From: Neolentinus lepideus HHB14362 ss-1
Lineage: Eukaryota; Basidiomycota; Agaricomycetes; Gloeophyllales; Gloeophyllaceae
Assembly (NCBI GenBank): GCA_001632425.1
Contig: KV425610.1
Location: forward strand, 7,487 to 71,486
Length of the DNA stretch: 64,000 nt
Direction of reading: 5' to 3'
The notes beneath the pieces were generated by a model. It was given only the letters and a program-made list of their open reading frames with translations. It was not told where the DNA came from and made no database searches. The position numbers and the translations under genes were made by a program. Of the stretch, positions 33,808 to 46,426 are shown one piece after another. Position 1 is the stretch's first letter, and every line of letters begins with the position of its first letter.

Positions 33808-36800
33808 GGTTATTTCGTTGCGAATCTAATCAGATATCGTTCGCACTCGAAACAGGTCTATTCAGAGCAATACCAGGGACTTTATGAGCGAGAAGTATTG
33901 GGTATGCGTGGAAACAGAGTGGACATAGTTGGCGGTGTGGTGTGGTCGTACGCACCTCGCAGTGTGGAGCACGGATGGATCCTGAGAGTATGAGACAAGT
34001 CCGGTGAGAGCTTCACTTAAAAGGCCTAGTGGTGGCGCGATACACAGCAGAGCACGGGAATGCTAGTACGCGCACGAGACGATCTTTTTTCAGAGCGAAA
34101 GGGCCATCTGAGTCATAGTCATTTACGGATGAACTTACAGGAGTTGATTAGAGACTTCTCAAATTGATGAATTTGATTAAAATGGGAGCCGGATTGGGGA
34201 GTGATGTATCCGAAGCGGAACAAACGCTAAAACCTAAATTTCCTTCTTTTCTTCTCCAGACCTCCTACCATTAAAATCGTTGTTGCAGCTTTCCCTCAAC
34301 ATTCCGTCGCAAGCAAAGCTCAGTGTGATCTCCTTGAGACTCGGATCGTCAAACGGCGGTGCTTCTCCGGGGAAATCCGAGCACCGCAATGGTCACGAAA
34401 TGTCCTTTGTCAGGATATTAATATTAATACTATCATGTGTGACACCATCAGCAATCATTAGAACGCCGGCGGCTTTCACAGTAACTATGACAATTACGTG
34501 GCGGTGGCGTTAGATTTCAAGCTCGATAGTGTGGCTTGGACATACTAACTAGTGTAACCGCAATGATTCTCTGTATGTAGGATCAACCGTGCTCGAGCAG
34601 AGAGTGTGGAGTGGCTTGTCCGTTATTGGGAAATCAGGTGAGTGCAATTTCGTATTAGTCCCCGCGGCCCGGCAACTTAATATCGACTCGGATGCATTGC
34701 AATGCGCATTACGAAGTGCGCCATTGCAATCGCCATGAGACCCGGCCTTTCTCAGGACGGGATCACATGCCGGGTGAGTCACTAAATGCATTATAGATCC
34801 CAGTATAATGTCGTTCGTGGTTTACCGGATATTTTAAAATTCTGCTCATAACATCCCAGACGGGTAACTCGACTACCAATTGGGGCATGAATGAAGCGAG
34901 AATATACCCGCAGTGCTACAGAGTCACCTCTAGCTTATAATAGTTTAAATCTGTGTGGACCTCTGTTTCTGAGCTAAATTGCTTTTGAGTGAAGAAAACA
35001 TACCCTGTGTTCCTATTAATACTCGGTATCTCGTCCTGACTTGAGCTTGGAACTCAGATGTGTTGTCCGCTATACTATTCCGTTCTCTCTATAGATTCGG
35101 TATCTCGATATTTCATCCCTATATGCGGATCAAACCTACTCGCAGTCAATGGATGTAAGCCCACTCCTGGACCACGTTCGGACTCTCTTCTGTTTAGATT
35201 CCGTTGTTGTTTCCTCTTTGCCGCGGAGATCCTCGCTCTTCACTTGGCATCGTACCGTTCTCCTTACGTACTCTGAGCTCTCGTCAACGATCTACGCAGC
35301 GCCCCAGCCTGAATTCTACTGAAATTCCTACTGAAGTCTCCTCTCTTATACTCAAAACTTGTTGACTGACAATAATATTAATACTTAGTCTGGGGTGCTC
35401 TGCTTCCTCAAGTGGCTCAGCAAAATCAAAGATACAAACCCGACGTCCCAAAACCAAGCATGATTCTCTATTCCTTGGGAATCCACCAGCTGCTCGAGAC
35501 GCTTCCTAGCATACATACATGGAATCGCTCTCACACCTTTGGACAATGTAACCCTCTGCGTACGCGTTTGCTAGCGCGCCACGGCGTTGCTGTGTGTGCA
35601 CAGCGCAAAGTGGAATGGTATCACGTATAGTTAGCGCCTATCCACAGCGCACCAGAGAATCTCGACGGTGTCCCAACCGCAAAGATTGAAGTCCAACTTC
35701 GTCGTCACTGTCTGGTCTCCACATGCTCCTGGCATCACACGCCCGGCTATTACAGACGGACGGATAACATGTCCCGTCAGCGTGTCCAGCGTAAGTCCGT
35801 TATTGTACTAGTGCCGGGATGGATATCTGTCCAGGATCATATCTGAATCAGATACACAGATTATCTATGCCACGATCGCGGAATGCTTCTGCGGAGGCAT
35901 TTCAAGATTGATTTGTGACGGGCATATTCCGACGCTGTGATAGCGGCGATGTCGGGGTGTCGGACCGTTTGATGGAAGTTATCGCCTGCTGCTGACCCTC
36001 TCCTTGTGTGGCGTCAGGGATGCAGTGTCCATGTATCTCACCTCGCTTGACCGCGTTCCACCAGTGTCCCACGTACCCCCACGGCAACCTGAAGGCCCGT
36101 TTCCCGTCGAATGCCCGTGCAATTGGTCAGGCACTGCCGCGTTGTAGTATTACACCGGCTCTCATGCGCCTTCCTCATCCACTCACACGCCCATGACTTT
36201 AATACCTTATTACAGAAGCGGTTTAGCTCGCCTGCCGCCAGGTGTGTTAATTCCCAACTTTAGTTATTGCGGCCCGCGCCCGTATTGCGTCATTTCGCTC
36301 GCATTCGCCCACGGAGGAGAGGATGGACACACGGGCGTGGTGGAATCTTCAACTGCACGCACACCGGCTCTGCCTGGAAACTGGCTGGGCTGCGTTTCGA
36401 GACTTGCCTGTGAGTTGGCTGTCTGGCCACCGCGCGGATATCGGCCGGATTACGGGTGACGAGACTTGCCTTACCGACTGACCATGCATAGATGGGCTAC
36501 ACATGAACGTCGAACTCTGGTAATGTATGTTCCTCGTTATGGAGCGATCAGCACTGAAGAGGCAGGAATTTCTATCACCAATACTGTGGTCTCTCACGGT
36601 TCCTCGCCCTGTACTTCGAAGTCCTCAACGGTGAGCCAACAACGGGACTAAGAGGGTGGGTCTTTGGTTCCCTGTCAAGTATACTCAGTCTGCACGACCC
36701 GTCCCAAGATTGGCCGTGTACTCATCTGGAAAATTCGAACACGACCGCCGACGATGCTCATTGTCTAGGGATCACATGAAACTGGAACGAGCTCCGAGTC

Positions 36801-38937
36801 CCTCTAATCTCATACTTGCCACCATTATTCCCGGAAATGTGTCAGTCTCTAGCGTTGAGACGCACCTTACCATGCCAGCCTGCAATCGGCGAGGACATGG
36901 CGTTGTATGTCCGATCTCGTTCAGGGTGGATTAGTGGCGAACCTCCTGAGCTGAGGACAGGGGACGCATTGTGATCTTCTTGAATTCGAAATATGCCAAG
37001 TACGAACTCTATCATGCTGGCTTCATGCCGCAGCGCTGCTGTTTTTACCAAGGGCCACGCGCTTCTAAAAACGGTGTTGGTGGACATACCTGTAACCTGT
37101 TTGTTGACTTATAGTGTCATTTCGTTGAAGGAAACTGCGAAGCTGACGCATTCTAGGAGATATGGCCATGTATGATAGCGACTCTGCGTGCGCTACCGAG
37201 GCTTTTCGACATCGGTGACTGTGTTGACTGTACGCGACCCTGCACCGAAGTAAACATACATACGTGATTTTCGCAGCAAGACGAATACTACCTCCAAAAT
37301 ATGAGATCCACGAGGCACTTGCGCCGTATTACCGAGCTTTGAGCGTCAGCCGCCAACGGCAGGAATCCAGTCGCGGCGAGCGTCCTAGTTTGCCGGGGGC
37401 GACGAGCCGGAATGGCAAGTCAAGCCTAATCGTGATAGCACCTCGGATCCGGACCATGCGGGCAATCGTGCCTTCACAATTGCAACAGCTCGCCATGTAT
37501 CCCCGGAGTTCATTACCGTGATCGCTAGTTCCGTCGCTGTGTGCGTGAAGTCGGAGAACAAGTAGCGCTGCGGATCTTCGTGATTGCTGGTTCCGATCTG
37601 GTATGTCGCTAATTCATGTACGTGCGATCGGATGAGTGGCGGCGGATCTCCGCGACCGCTGGGGGAAATGGCTGGTTTGGCTACATAGTTGTGCACTGCT
37701 CAGAGGATCTTATCCGGAGCTGAATCCAATAGCAGGGCGTTTACTATTGTCTGCCAGAGACGCATATGGTGATATTTGGAGCTGGATCTTCATGGATGGC
37801 GCTGTTAGCAGTGTCATTAAAGAAGCGACCGCGCCCCATTCTATCCGGACGCTCTGTAAACATAGATGCGGAACCAAGATTGAACTCGGCCTCAATTATG
37901 ACATCCCATATACCGCTCATAGTGGGGTTGGAGGCGATGTTTCATCTGGACGATTTGCACACGATCACGATTCGGGACGGATATCACGTACCTGTCGTTT
38001 TGTCGCCTCGCACTCTATTGCGTGAGCTCAGAGTGCGAGTTGACATTGCCCGGGGGTTATTACCAAGTTGTCCTCGTGTGAGGCCACAGAGTAGCGGTGC
38101 ACATGGTCCCTTCATGTATTACGGCCAGTGATCAGTAGAGCCGCCCATATTTACGAGAGGACTGGTCAGTGTAGCGTCCAGGGAACGAAACGGGTCACCG
38201 ATAAGCATCATTGCAACATTCAGATCAATGGGATGGATGTGGACACGAGACAATAATACGTGGACCAACAAGGCAATAGACACAACTAGAACGTGCACAG
38301 GCAGCATGATCGTACATGCGGGTTTCATACCCGGACCCACAGACGGGGCAGTGCCCGTAAAATCCGGCGGAGTCTATCGCTATGTTAACCTGTCAGTCGT
38401 TCACGCTGCAGGTTAACTTGGGGATATTAATGAGTCTCGAGCCTGCTCCTGCACGTGGCAGTACGATCTCGGCCAGGTTATGGGAAACGTTTGGGGCATT
38501 AATAGCGAGAAGTGGTGGAAGTTAGGCGGAAAGACATCGAGAACGGAGAAACATAATCAGGGGAAGCTGGGCAAGCTCCGGAGTTATAGCACTCGAGCAT
38601 GTGGAAACATAGGAACAGATATAGCTCGCGACAAAGCGCATGCATGCACGGCGGAGGTGCATATGCAACAGCAACGGGAGAAGGGCAGTACAGAGGACAT
38701 GTGCTGCAGGCGGTCCACGGGACTCGCGACACGTGGCTGCGGGACCACCCCGTGGACCGCGTTTGCATATTGCTGCAGTTTGGGTCTGTCCCCGTTCGCG
38801 TGCGACGTGCTGCACCGTCCCCCCGCCGCGCTACTTCCACAAGGCCAATTCTATTGGTAGCGATATAACGCCACATAACTCGCTCATACTCACTCATATT
38901 TCTCTAGTCCATCTGAATCCTCCTTCCTGCTGCAACC
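33808..38937. other. Five-kilobase gene-free stretch
   Basis: No ORF exceeds about 130 codons and none shows a recognised motif or plausible exon series. The region is locally AT-rich near 34140-35050. A hydrophobic minus-strand ORF (38119-38340, reading VHVLVVSIALLVHVLLSR and ending NMGGSTDHWP) faintly recalls the end of DUF6533-type proteins, but too weakly to call. This may be a decayed or transposon-derived region. Confidence 0.45.
38710..38760. promoter_or_regulatory. Perfect 12-bp inverted repeat upstream of LC8
   Basis: GCGGTCCACGGG (38710-38721) and CCCGTGGACCGC (38749-38760) are exact reverse complements separated by 27 bp, about 180 bp before the LC8 start. The spacer contains CACGTGG. 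It could be a hairpin or a paired binding site for a dimeric regulator. No function is proven. Confidence 0.5.
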
Positions 38938-39343
38938 ATGGCCGACAACACCAATTCTACCACATCGACTGACCCGAAGGGGCCCGACGAGGCTTCGGGG
39001 CCGAAGGCGATCATCAAGAACGTCGACATGAGCGAAGAGATGCAACAGGAATCCGTAGATATCGCATCGGCCGCGTTGGAGAAGTACAATATCGAGAAGG
39101 ACATCGCCGCGCAGATTAAAAAGGAGTTTGACAGACGGCACGGGCCCACCTGGCACGTCGTCGTTGGCAAGAACTTTGGCAGCTATGTCACGCATGGTGG
39201 GTGCTCTTTGCTTCTAGCTTGGTTCTCGGACCAATGCTGCATGAGGCATTTGTATGACTGGACTGATCCCGCGTTGCTCAGAAACGAAGCATTTTATCTA
39301 CTTTTACGTCGGTTCCCTTGCCATTCTCATCTGGAAATCATAG
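38938..39343 (+). CDS. DYN2: Dynein light chain, LC8 type
   Basis: LC8 hub protein: a homodimer that binds short linear motifs in the dynein intermediate chain and many other partners. Exons 38938-39196 and 39282-39343 give 106 residues. The core is nearly invariant across eukaryotes: [40 protein letters not shown], then [18 protein letters not shown], and after the intron [19 protein letters not shown]. Compared with the usual 89 residues, there is an extra N-terminal segment of about 20 residues ([20 protein letters not shown]), presumably disordered. The intron falls inside the ETKHFIYFY strand codon. Confidence 0.96.
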
Positions 39344-40254
39344 ACCGCAGGTCCCCTGGTGCGTGCGTTTACTTCCACCCTGCAATTCCATGGGTTGCAC
39401 CTCATCCGTACATCCAGTCTAATCCTCCTGTTTTTATGAACCATATTTGACCCTCTCATTGTAGATTCCCTCAGTTGTCCAGGGTTAATCGCCCTTTCCT
39501 CCATATCCTCTCCTATCGTACATACCATCACAGAGACGTTTTTCGCTGCTACACGACATCGCTCATCGAATGTATCGTCATTTCTGCTTTGCAATATCAA
39601 TTCCATACTACTCTTCCTCTTCAGCTCACACCGTGAATACAGAGACAGACTGGCGAAATCATACTTAGCAAGGAGCGCCCTCTAGATACACGAGGGCCAT
39701 CTTACCATCGTGTGCTAGACCAGCCTTATTCGAATCCAAGCATGTGTTTCCTGGCTGACGCCAGCGAGGACACCCATCGAATTTGTGGACGCACGTTCGG
39801 CCTCTTATTTTATCCGCGACATTTCTCATAATCATTATCTAATGGAACCTATAGTTGCGTATGGTGAGAGGCACGTTCGGAATATATACGGATTTCGAAG
39901 ACCTCGCATGAACTCAGGTATATCCATTACCGTTCCAGACGTCAACGTGGCGAGGGTTCAACCGACCAGATACACCGGTGGACCGTGCAAGCTCTCTCGA
40001 TTCACTGAGTGCAACTTTGTGTTTACCTGCAGCTGGTGGATCTTGCTGTGACGCGAGAATGTTGTTCAATATTCAGGCAAGATGAGAATTACCTGCGGTA
40101 CCAGCAGAGACGACATCTCGACCTTCATTGGAATTGCATTTTAATTTTCCACGTACGTCTAAGGGCGGTGACGAGGTGAAGGCCTGGATAATGTGTGAGA
40201 AGACGGAAAATCTGTTCGTACATCATTCCCGGACGGCGCTCGGCAAAACTTACA

Positions 40255-40362
40255 GCTCGTTGAGGGCAAGTCTTCTGCTCCCTCTTTGTGGAGAATATCG
40301 TTCACGGACCATGGCGAACTAAGAATTACCATGGTCTTGCCTGTAAGTTGCAGTGATAACAC
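40255..40362 (-). pseudogene. Cytochrome P450 N-terminal relic
   Basis: The minus strand reads LTGKTMVILSSPWSVNDILH followed by KEGAEDLPS. This corresponds to the P450 segment 'GKTMVVLNSxxAxxDLLEKRGAxYSSRP' after the first beta strands. The Tyr-Ser-Asp/Ser-Arg-Pro end is corrupted, and no coding continuation is found on either side. It is a short fragment, so I am only moderately confident. Confidence 0.5.
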
Positions 40363-41627
40363 ATTACCTGAGCGCGGAATTGTGAGCGGAGGCCACAGAC
40401 ATTGGGTAGCTGCATACCATATTGCCGACTTCAGTCACGGTATGTTAGCCAGAGGCGGACGGCAGGGACATCAAGCAAGCTCCCTATAAGTGGCCATGGT
40501 TTCGGGCAAAGGAGCAGCCCATCGCTTTCCCCAGTACTGCTACATCTGCCACATCAGAGTGACACAGAAGCCTACACTCAGAAAGAAACATGCCGTTACC
40601 AGACGGGGGAAAGGCAGTTGAGAATGAAATTATCGTTGTTTATATTTCCGGTCGGCCACAAAGCGATGACGCTAGTATAGGGTAGGGCGGACTCTTCTCA
40701 TGAGCACCTGTTCACCAAGTCAACATTTCACCGAAAAATATATAGGTAACATAATTGAGTCGCATGTTGAGGTGTGAGCCGATCAACGATGACAGACAGA
40801 ATGACTGATAAGTTCATCCGCTGTGTGAAATTGTAGCCATCCGCAGGTATCACAACCTATGGTCATAGACGATAACGAGTAAACAGACGCATGAGCCAAA
40901 AGTGCTCCAGGCTATGCCAAATATAACTGAAATGAGTGGCTTATGTTTTCACCGTTCCACTTCAACAACATCTAGTAAAAGATAAGAAGAGACTCGAGGT
41001 TTCAAACGCACCATTCACCAATAGAGGAAAAGACTCGGTTCAGAGGGCCATATGACAGTGCTAAGGAGTAGCCTAAGGTTGCTAGTAAGTCATGGAGCTA
41101 CAGGAGAATGGAGGCGCTACGGCTCACCCTTATCAGACCAGAGCGCAATCCGTTAGACGCAGGGACTCTTTCCACGGAAAGAATGTATGCAGGATTACCA
41201 ACGTAGGTCTTGTTATTTGCCTCTATGTAGCGCTCCAGAACGAGATTCTGGAAAGATGGCATCCAAGGACATAGTCGACTCCATCCCATACGGTGATATT
41301 GTCAGCTGTATACTTCCACTATGTGTATCGTCTCGACTGCAACATCGTCAGCTAGGTCTTGTTTGTTATCGGTTTAGATGCTCTACATATATTTGCCGCG
41401 GCGTCAGTCTGATAGGATTGGATGAATTTATTGCTCTTTCATAGAGTCCCCTGTCCTCTTTCAACGCATCACGTACAACTTCGGTGTAAGTAAGCCGCTA
41501 CGGAAAGCAAGCGCAACGGAGCCTATGTTGGTTTTCGCCATGGTTCTTGACAGCTATTAGTTCCTGAAAATCCACGCTAGGCTGATCAAAACTCTTTTAG
41601 TTTTCCGACTGACGAGGTGGAATGTAC

Positions 41628-41970
41628 TCACAGTTCTTTCACTCTAACACTGTGAGGACGGTCGGAATACTTAGCCGACTCTTCATTGAGTAGGTCGTCC
41701 AAGGCTTGAGACGAGTGCAGGATTATCAACGCTCTCCCCATGACATTCAGTAATAGTACATCGCCTTTGGGACTACTGCAAGTTGACGTGACGAATGTCG
41801 AGTATATGCGTACCACATTTTTTGGCCCATTGATTATTAATTTTTTTATGGATAGGCTTCCGGTATATCGAGCAGGTTATCTAAAACTAGCCATGTCTTA
41901 GCCGGCTGAGGATAGGAAGGCGGGAGGGTTCTCCGGTAGCGCAGGAGTTGTCGGAACAAACCGGCATTCA
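41628..41970 (-). pseudogene. Cytochrome P450 N-terminal relic
   Basis: The minus strand first reads LPPSYPQPAKTWLVLDNLL then DIPEAYP, corresponding to the proline hinge 'LPPGPKPLPLIGNLLDIPxxYPW' after a P450 membrane anchor. After a stop-ridden stretch it continues KGDVLLLNVMGRALIILHSS and DDLLNEESAKYSDRP, the matching beta-1 region. The Gly of the hinge is lost and frames break between the two parts, so this is a pseudogene. The remainder of the P450, including the heme motif, was not found. Confidence 0.7.
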
Positions 41971-43288
41971 TATCTAATGTGAAACTAATGCACATGGAAT
42001 GAATTAGTGCGAAGGGAAGAATGAAAGCGATACCTGTTTCTTTACGTTTTGGCTGGCTCAGGCTTATCTGCGGAGCCCATAGTCCATATTCACCGCGGAA
42101 GAGTAAGGGTTAGTCGATTGGTCGGCTAACTCATACCCCGAAGCGAATAAGGGGGGACATGACTGCGTCCGCAGGAATGCAAGTTTGTCCTGTTACATGA
42201 GTCCAGATGCATATTTTCAAATAGACCTTCAACTCCGGATCTTGCTCGGTGGCAGGTAGTAGACGGTGAACGCACGTTCCCTGTAGCCAGGGCGATGATA
42301 CATCAAGTAAGTTCGACGTTGAGAGTCAATTCACCTAGCCAAGGTGGATCCGGGAGGAGAATGCTCGCCGACTGCATTTGCGATAGCCGCCAAATTGATA
42401 ATTCACCGGGAGACTTCCTGTGGGATATGCAGAACATCTGGTCAGTTCCAAAGTGGCTGACATGGTAACAGAATGATTGATTCATTTGTACGCAGCGTGG
42501 TAGAGATCCCATCTCACGACGGAACCGCAAGTGATGCCAACCAATGATGAGGAGGAAAATGTTTTTGAGACCAGAAAGGAACCCAGGTTCAGGGCTTTGA
42601 TACGGGTGTAGCATCACGTACTCTGGAAAGGGTGGGATCTTATGCCGTCTAATAGTCCAACGCATATACCCAGGAAAGTATAGACTCGAGATGTCAAAAG
42701 CACGCCTTGTGTTGTAAAGGAAAAGGCTCGATACAAGAGATCGTGTTACCACTCTCAGGAAATAGCTTGTATGCATCCTGCTAGTACTGGTGAGGCGCTG
42801 GTGCTTACTGTAATCAAATCGAATAGCTACACTAGTCGAGTTAGTGTGGCTTGCAAATCATCATGATCCGCTCAGATATGATGTCGACACCCTGGAGATA
42901 ATGATAGTGACCTCTACTTACTATAACGTGTGTATGGTCTTGTCTACAGTATGTTGTGAATACACATATAGGCGGTATCCGGCTAACGAGGACGAAGACA
43001 AGGAATAGGCGGACTAGATCAGGAAATATCGGAGTGATGAATTTGTAAAGTTGTTTGCTTCTATCAAAGAAGTAATAGTAGGCTCCGACTTCCAGACTGC
43101 CATCTGGGATCCCGGACATCTCGCTCGCTTCGTCTCGACCAAACGGCCATCTCCCCATCTCAGAGATGCAGTGAAACATCGGGCTACATCCTTCAATGAC
43201 ATAGAGCAGGCCTTATAATTCGACATCGTCCGCAATTCTTCTCCCTTGTCGCATCTCGCAATACCCGTGTACAAGGCACTTCATCCGA

Positions 43289-44572
43289 ATGGAATACTTT
43301 GATAATAATGGATTAACTGCGTCTAATGATTACAAGCGCCCAGATATTCTATCTTCGACGGCCAGTACGTTTCTCCCTTTAGTTAGAGCCAGCGTTCCGC
43401 AGACACTGACCACGGCTCATTCCAGAATATCGAACATCCTTGGTCCGACATCCTGATCTTTGGTTCGTAGATGGCTCCGTTATTCTCCAGGCAGACACGA
43501 CCGGCTTTCGTGTCCACACCTCTATCCTGTCCTTGCACTCCACCTTCTTCCGCGATTTGTTCTCCTTGCCGGGACCTACAGATCCGTCCTCTTCGAGGAT
43601 CGGAGTAAATATGAACGAGGAGTTGGATGGGTGTCCGCTGGTAGTACTACACGATAGTCCAGACGACCTGGCGAATCTGCTGAAGGCACTCTACTACGCA
43701 GGACCGTAAGTACTACTTCCGAACGCTCTTGTATGCTGATGGAGATCAATGAATGCCCAGTGACTTTGGGGACAACGACGAGCAGGATTTCTGCGTCGTC
43801 TCTGGCATCTTGAGGCTCTCGTCCAAGTATCTGATTGACTCTTTGCGCGAGAAATCCCTGGGGCACCTACAGAAGGCGTGGCCACCAACTCTTGCAGGCT
43901 GGGACGCGCGCGAAGACCGCGCTCGCTCGTACGAGTCGGACAGTGTCCAACTCTACCCCTCTCCCATTGTGCGTACCCTCCTGGTCTCAAACAAATCAAC
44001 ACTAACACTTTCCCTAGGCCGTAATCAACCTCGCACGCGAAGTCAACGCACCCACCCTCCTTCCCGCGGCCTTTTACGACCTTTCACGACACCCCTTCTC
44101 CAAGATATTCGAGTCGCCTCACTCACTCTCCCTCCCCGACCTGCAGAAGCTCGCGCTAGGCAAAGAAGCCGCGCAGCACACCGTGACGGCGCTCATCCAG
44201 TCGCTCGGCTCGTCCCCGCCGCCGACGTCGCCCCCTCCCTCCTTCAACATGCACAGGCGCAAGCACTCGGGCTCGCGGATCTGCCTGAGCGCCGCAGCAT
44301 GCCGCAAGGACTTTGGCGAGCTCGTCGACCTGGCGACGCAGCACTACTTGATGGACCGCGAGCGCGGGCATGCGGACCCGCTGTATGTCGCGGAGGAGCT
44401 AGGCCAGCTGAAGAGCGTGGAGTTTTCAGAGTGCGAGGCGTGTGCAAAGAGTCTGGAGATGTGGGCAGCACGAGAGCGCGAGCGGATCTGGAACTTGATA
44501 CCATTGTGGTTCAGGCTGGAGTTGAGTGGGAGCATGGGACGAGCTTCACGACCACTAACGCTGACTATGTGA
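43289..44572 (+). CDS. BTB/POZ domain protein
   Basis: Exons 43289-43364, 43426-43705, 43761-43968 and 44018-44572 give 372 residues. The BTB fold starts near residue 29: HPDLWFVDGSVILQADTTGF, then VHTSILSLHSTFFRDLFSLP, and after a variable loop LVVLHDSPDDLANLLKALYY. A helical extension follows (VVSGILRLSSKYLIDSLREK) and then AVINLAREVNAPTLLPAAFY, the layout of the large agaricomycete BTB family. The C-terminal part contains Cys residues (RICLSAAACRKDFGELVDLA, SECEACAKSLEMWAARE) that could form a small helical or metal site. BTB proteins often act as adaptors for cullin-3 ubiquitin ligases or as dimerisation modules. The partner here is unknown. Frames close exactly. Confidence 0.88.
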
Positions 44573-44671
44573 TGGTCGAGTCTAAATATGATCACTGTTG
44601 TACTTTTCCCCTGACACGCTATATCTAATGCATCTTGTTCTTCTAATGTGTCCCACTGCCAGTGTGTCGTC

Positions 44672-46426
44672 TCACATCATTGTTGGCGGCAAAGGGCCAA
44701 TTGCACTTTCAATCTCCTCAACAACCTCCGTCTCCCGCTTCATCCTCTCTCCCAAGCGATCTAGCAACCCTTTCAACTCCTCACCTTCCTTAATCAGCCT
44801 CTCCACCGTCTTCTCCTCCCTCCTCCTCAGAGACTCAGTCTCCTTCCTAACCACTTCGCCCCACGTGACACCCTCCTTCTCCAATAGCCCAGTAAGCTCG
44901 TCTTTGACCCGCCGCGCTGCGCCAACACCGTCGTACCCAAAATGCGTGTACATCTGCACGTACGCCGCGCCCGCCCGCGCGTACTCGAGGGCGTCTGCGC
45001 CCGATGAAACGCCGCCGCACCCGATGATCGGGATGCTGGCGGGGAGATGCGAGCGGAGCGTGCGCAGGCAGCGGAGGGTGAGTGGTTTGAGTGGGGGGCC
45101 CGAAAGGCCGCCTGTTTCGGATCGGTTGGCTAAAGGGGATAGGTACTTAACATTGCGCATACGTGAGGGGAGAAAATCTTACGGTCTGCTAGGGACGAGG
45201 GGCGCTGGACAGTCGTGTTGCTCACTATGACTCCGTCGATACCTGCGTCCTTAACCACCTGAGCAATGTCGATCACCTCGTTCTCGGACAGGTCGGGCGC
45301 GATTTTGAGAACAAGCTTGGGTTTGTGTGGGGAGGAACTGGCCGAGACGGGGGCGTCACGAGCCTCGGAGATGGTTTTGAGGAGGTTACTCAGGTGTTCG
45401 CGGCCCTGCAGACCACTGCAGCATACTGAAAAGAAGCTGACAAGAATGAGGGGAATCGACGTACCGCAAGCCAGGCGTGTTGGGGCTGGACACATTCACC
45501 ACCAACACATCGGCATACGGGCTGAACACCCTCACGCCCCGCGCAAAATCGTCCACACTCGCCGGCTCGCTCTCCTTGTTCTTTCCCAGGTTCACCGCCA
45601 ACAGTGACTCCGGCCTCGAGCTCGCGCGAGCGTTTGTTTCTGAGCCGAAGATACCAGGGAGCCGAGCGCGCAGGCGAGCCAAGACGTATTCGTGTCCCTT
45701 TGAGGGAAAACCGTAGCGATTGATCATGGCGGAGTCGGTGGGGAGGTGGAAGACACGAGGGCGGGGGTTTCCTGGCTGGACGTGCATATGTGAGCGGGCC
45801 ACAAGAGGTGGTGACAGTGGGCGTACCTGCGGTTTGGGAGTAACGCTACCGACTTCGACCCAGCTGAAACCGAGATCGAATAGACCTGAAATTTGTGTAA
45901 TTTAGATAGGATGAATGGAGCTCTGGTTGGAGGTATGCACCGTCAATGGCATCACCGTCTTTGTCAAAACCCGCCGCGAGGCCTATAGGATTCGAGAGCT
46001 CGAGTCCCCACAGCTAGGTAGCATGTCGAATATCCCAGCATTAAGCAATCAATTCCATCAAGCTAGTAAGAGCAGCAGACATACCTCCGCCTTCAATCTC
46101 GGATCGTCCTGCACCACATCCTTCGGACCCAGCCCGCTTCTCAATACCTGCACCGCAATCTTATGGCTCGTCTCCGCATCGACGGTATATCTCAGCAGCG
46201 GAGTGAGCACGTATCGGTGTACAGCGGATCTGCTGTCGAAGTAGTAGACTGCGAATAAGCCAGTGGAGACAGCGAGGAGGGTCGCGTAGAGGCCGGTACG
46301 GAGGGTGCTGGATTGCAATTGAGGGGTGCTGGTTTGGATTCCGCGAGCGGGCGCACGGGAATTCAGTGGGATACGGGTTGACTTAAGCCTTGCTAGGGTA
46401 AGAGGCCGTAGAGAAGGGGCCGTCAT
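44672..46426 (-). CDS. URA9: Dihydroorotate dehydrogenase (quinone), mitochondrial
   Basis: Class-2 DHODH: oxidises dihydroorotate to orotate in UMP synthesis, with FMN as cofactor and ubiquinone as acceptor, on the inner mitochondrial membrane. Exon 1 starts MTAPSLRPLTLARLKSTRIP (Arg/Ser-rich presequence) and has a membrane anchor, TGLYATLLAVSTGLFAVYYF. After an intron comes LWGLELSNPIGLAAGFDKDG, then FDLGFSWVEVGSVTPKPQPG, RVFHLPTDSAMINRYGF, SLLAVNLGKNK, and DVLVVNVSSPNTPGLR with the catalytic Ser. KLVLKIAPDLSENEVIDIAQ, DGVIVSNTTVQRP, GGLSGPPLKPLTLR and IPIIGCGGVSSGADALEYAR complete the FMN site. About six introns. A charged coiled tail of roughly 60 residues after 'TGLLEKEGVTWGEVV' (RKETESLRRREEKTVERLI) extends beyond the usual C-terminus. 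Confidence 0.93.

Larger units (their letters stand above)
39344..43288. other. Gene-free stretch with decayed P450 pieces
   Basis: About 4 kb without an intact gene. Two P450 N-terminal relics on the minus strand are listed separately (40255-40362 and 41628-41970). A plus-strand ORF at 41187-41444 has a faint F-box look (SIPYGDIVSCILPL, LGLVCYRFRC) that I do not trust. A minus-strand ORF at 42303-42776 has no identified motif. Confidence 0.5.

Noticed and set aside
41187..41444. F-box-like ORF
   Set aside because: Only a loose resemblance over about 30 residues; key Pro/Leu positions are missing and there is no continuation.
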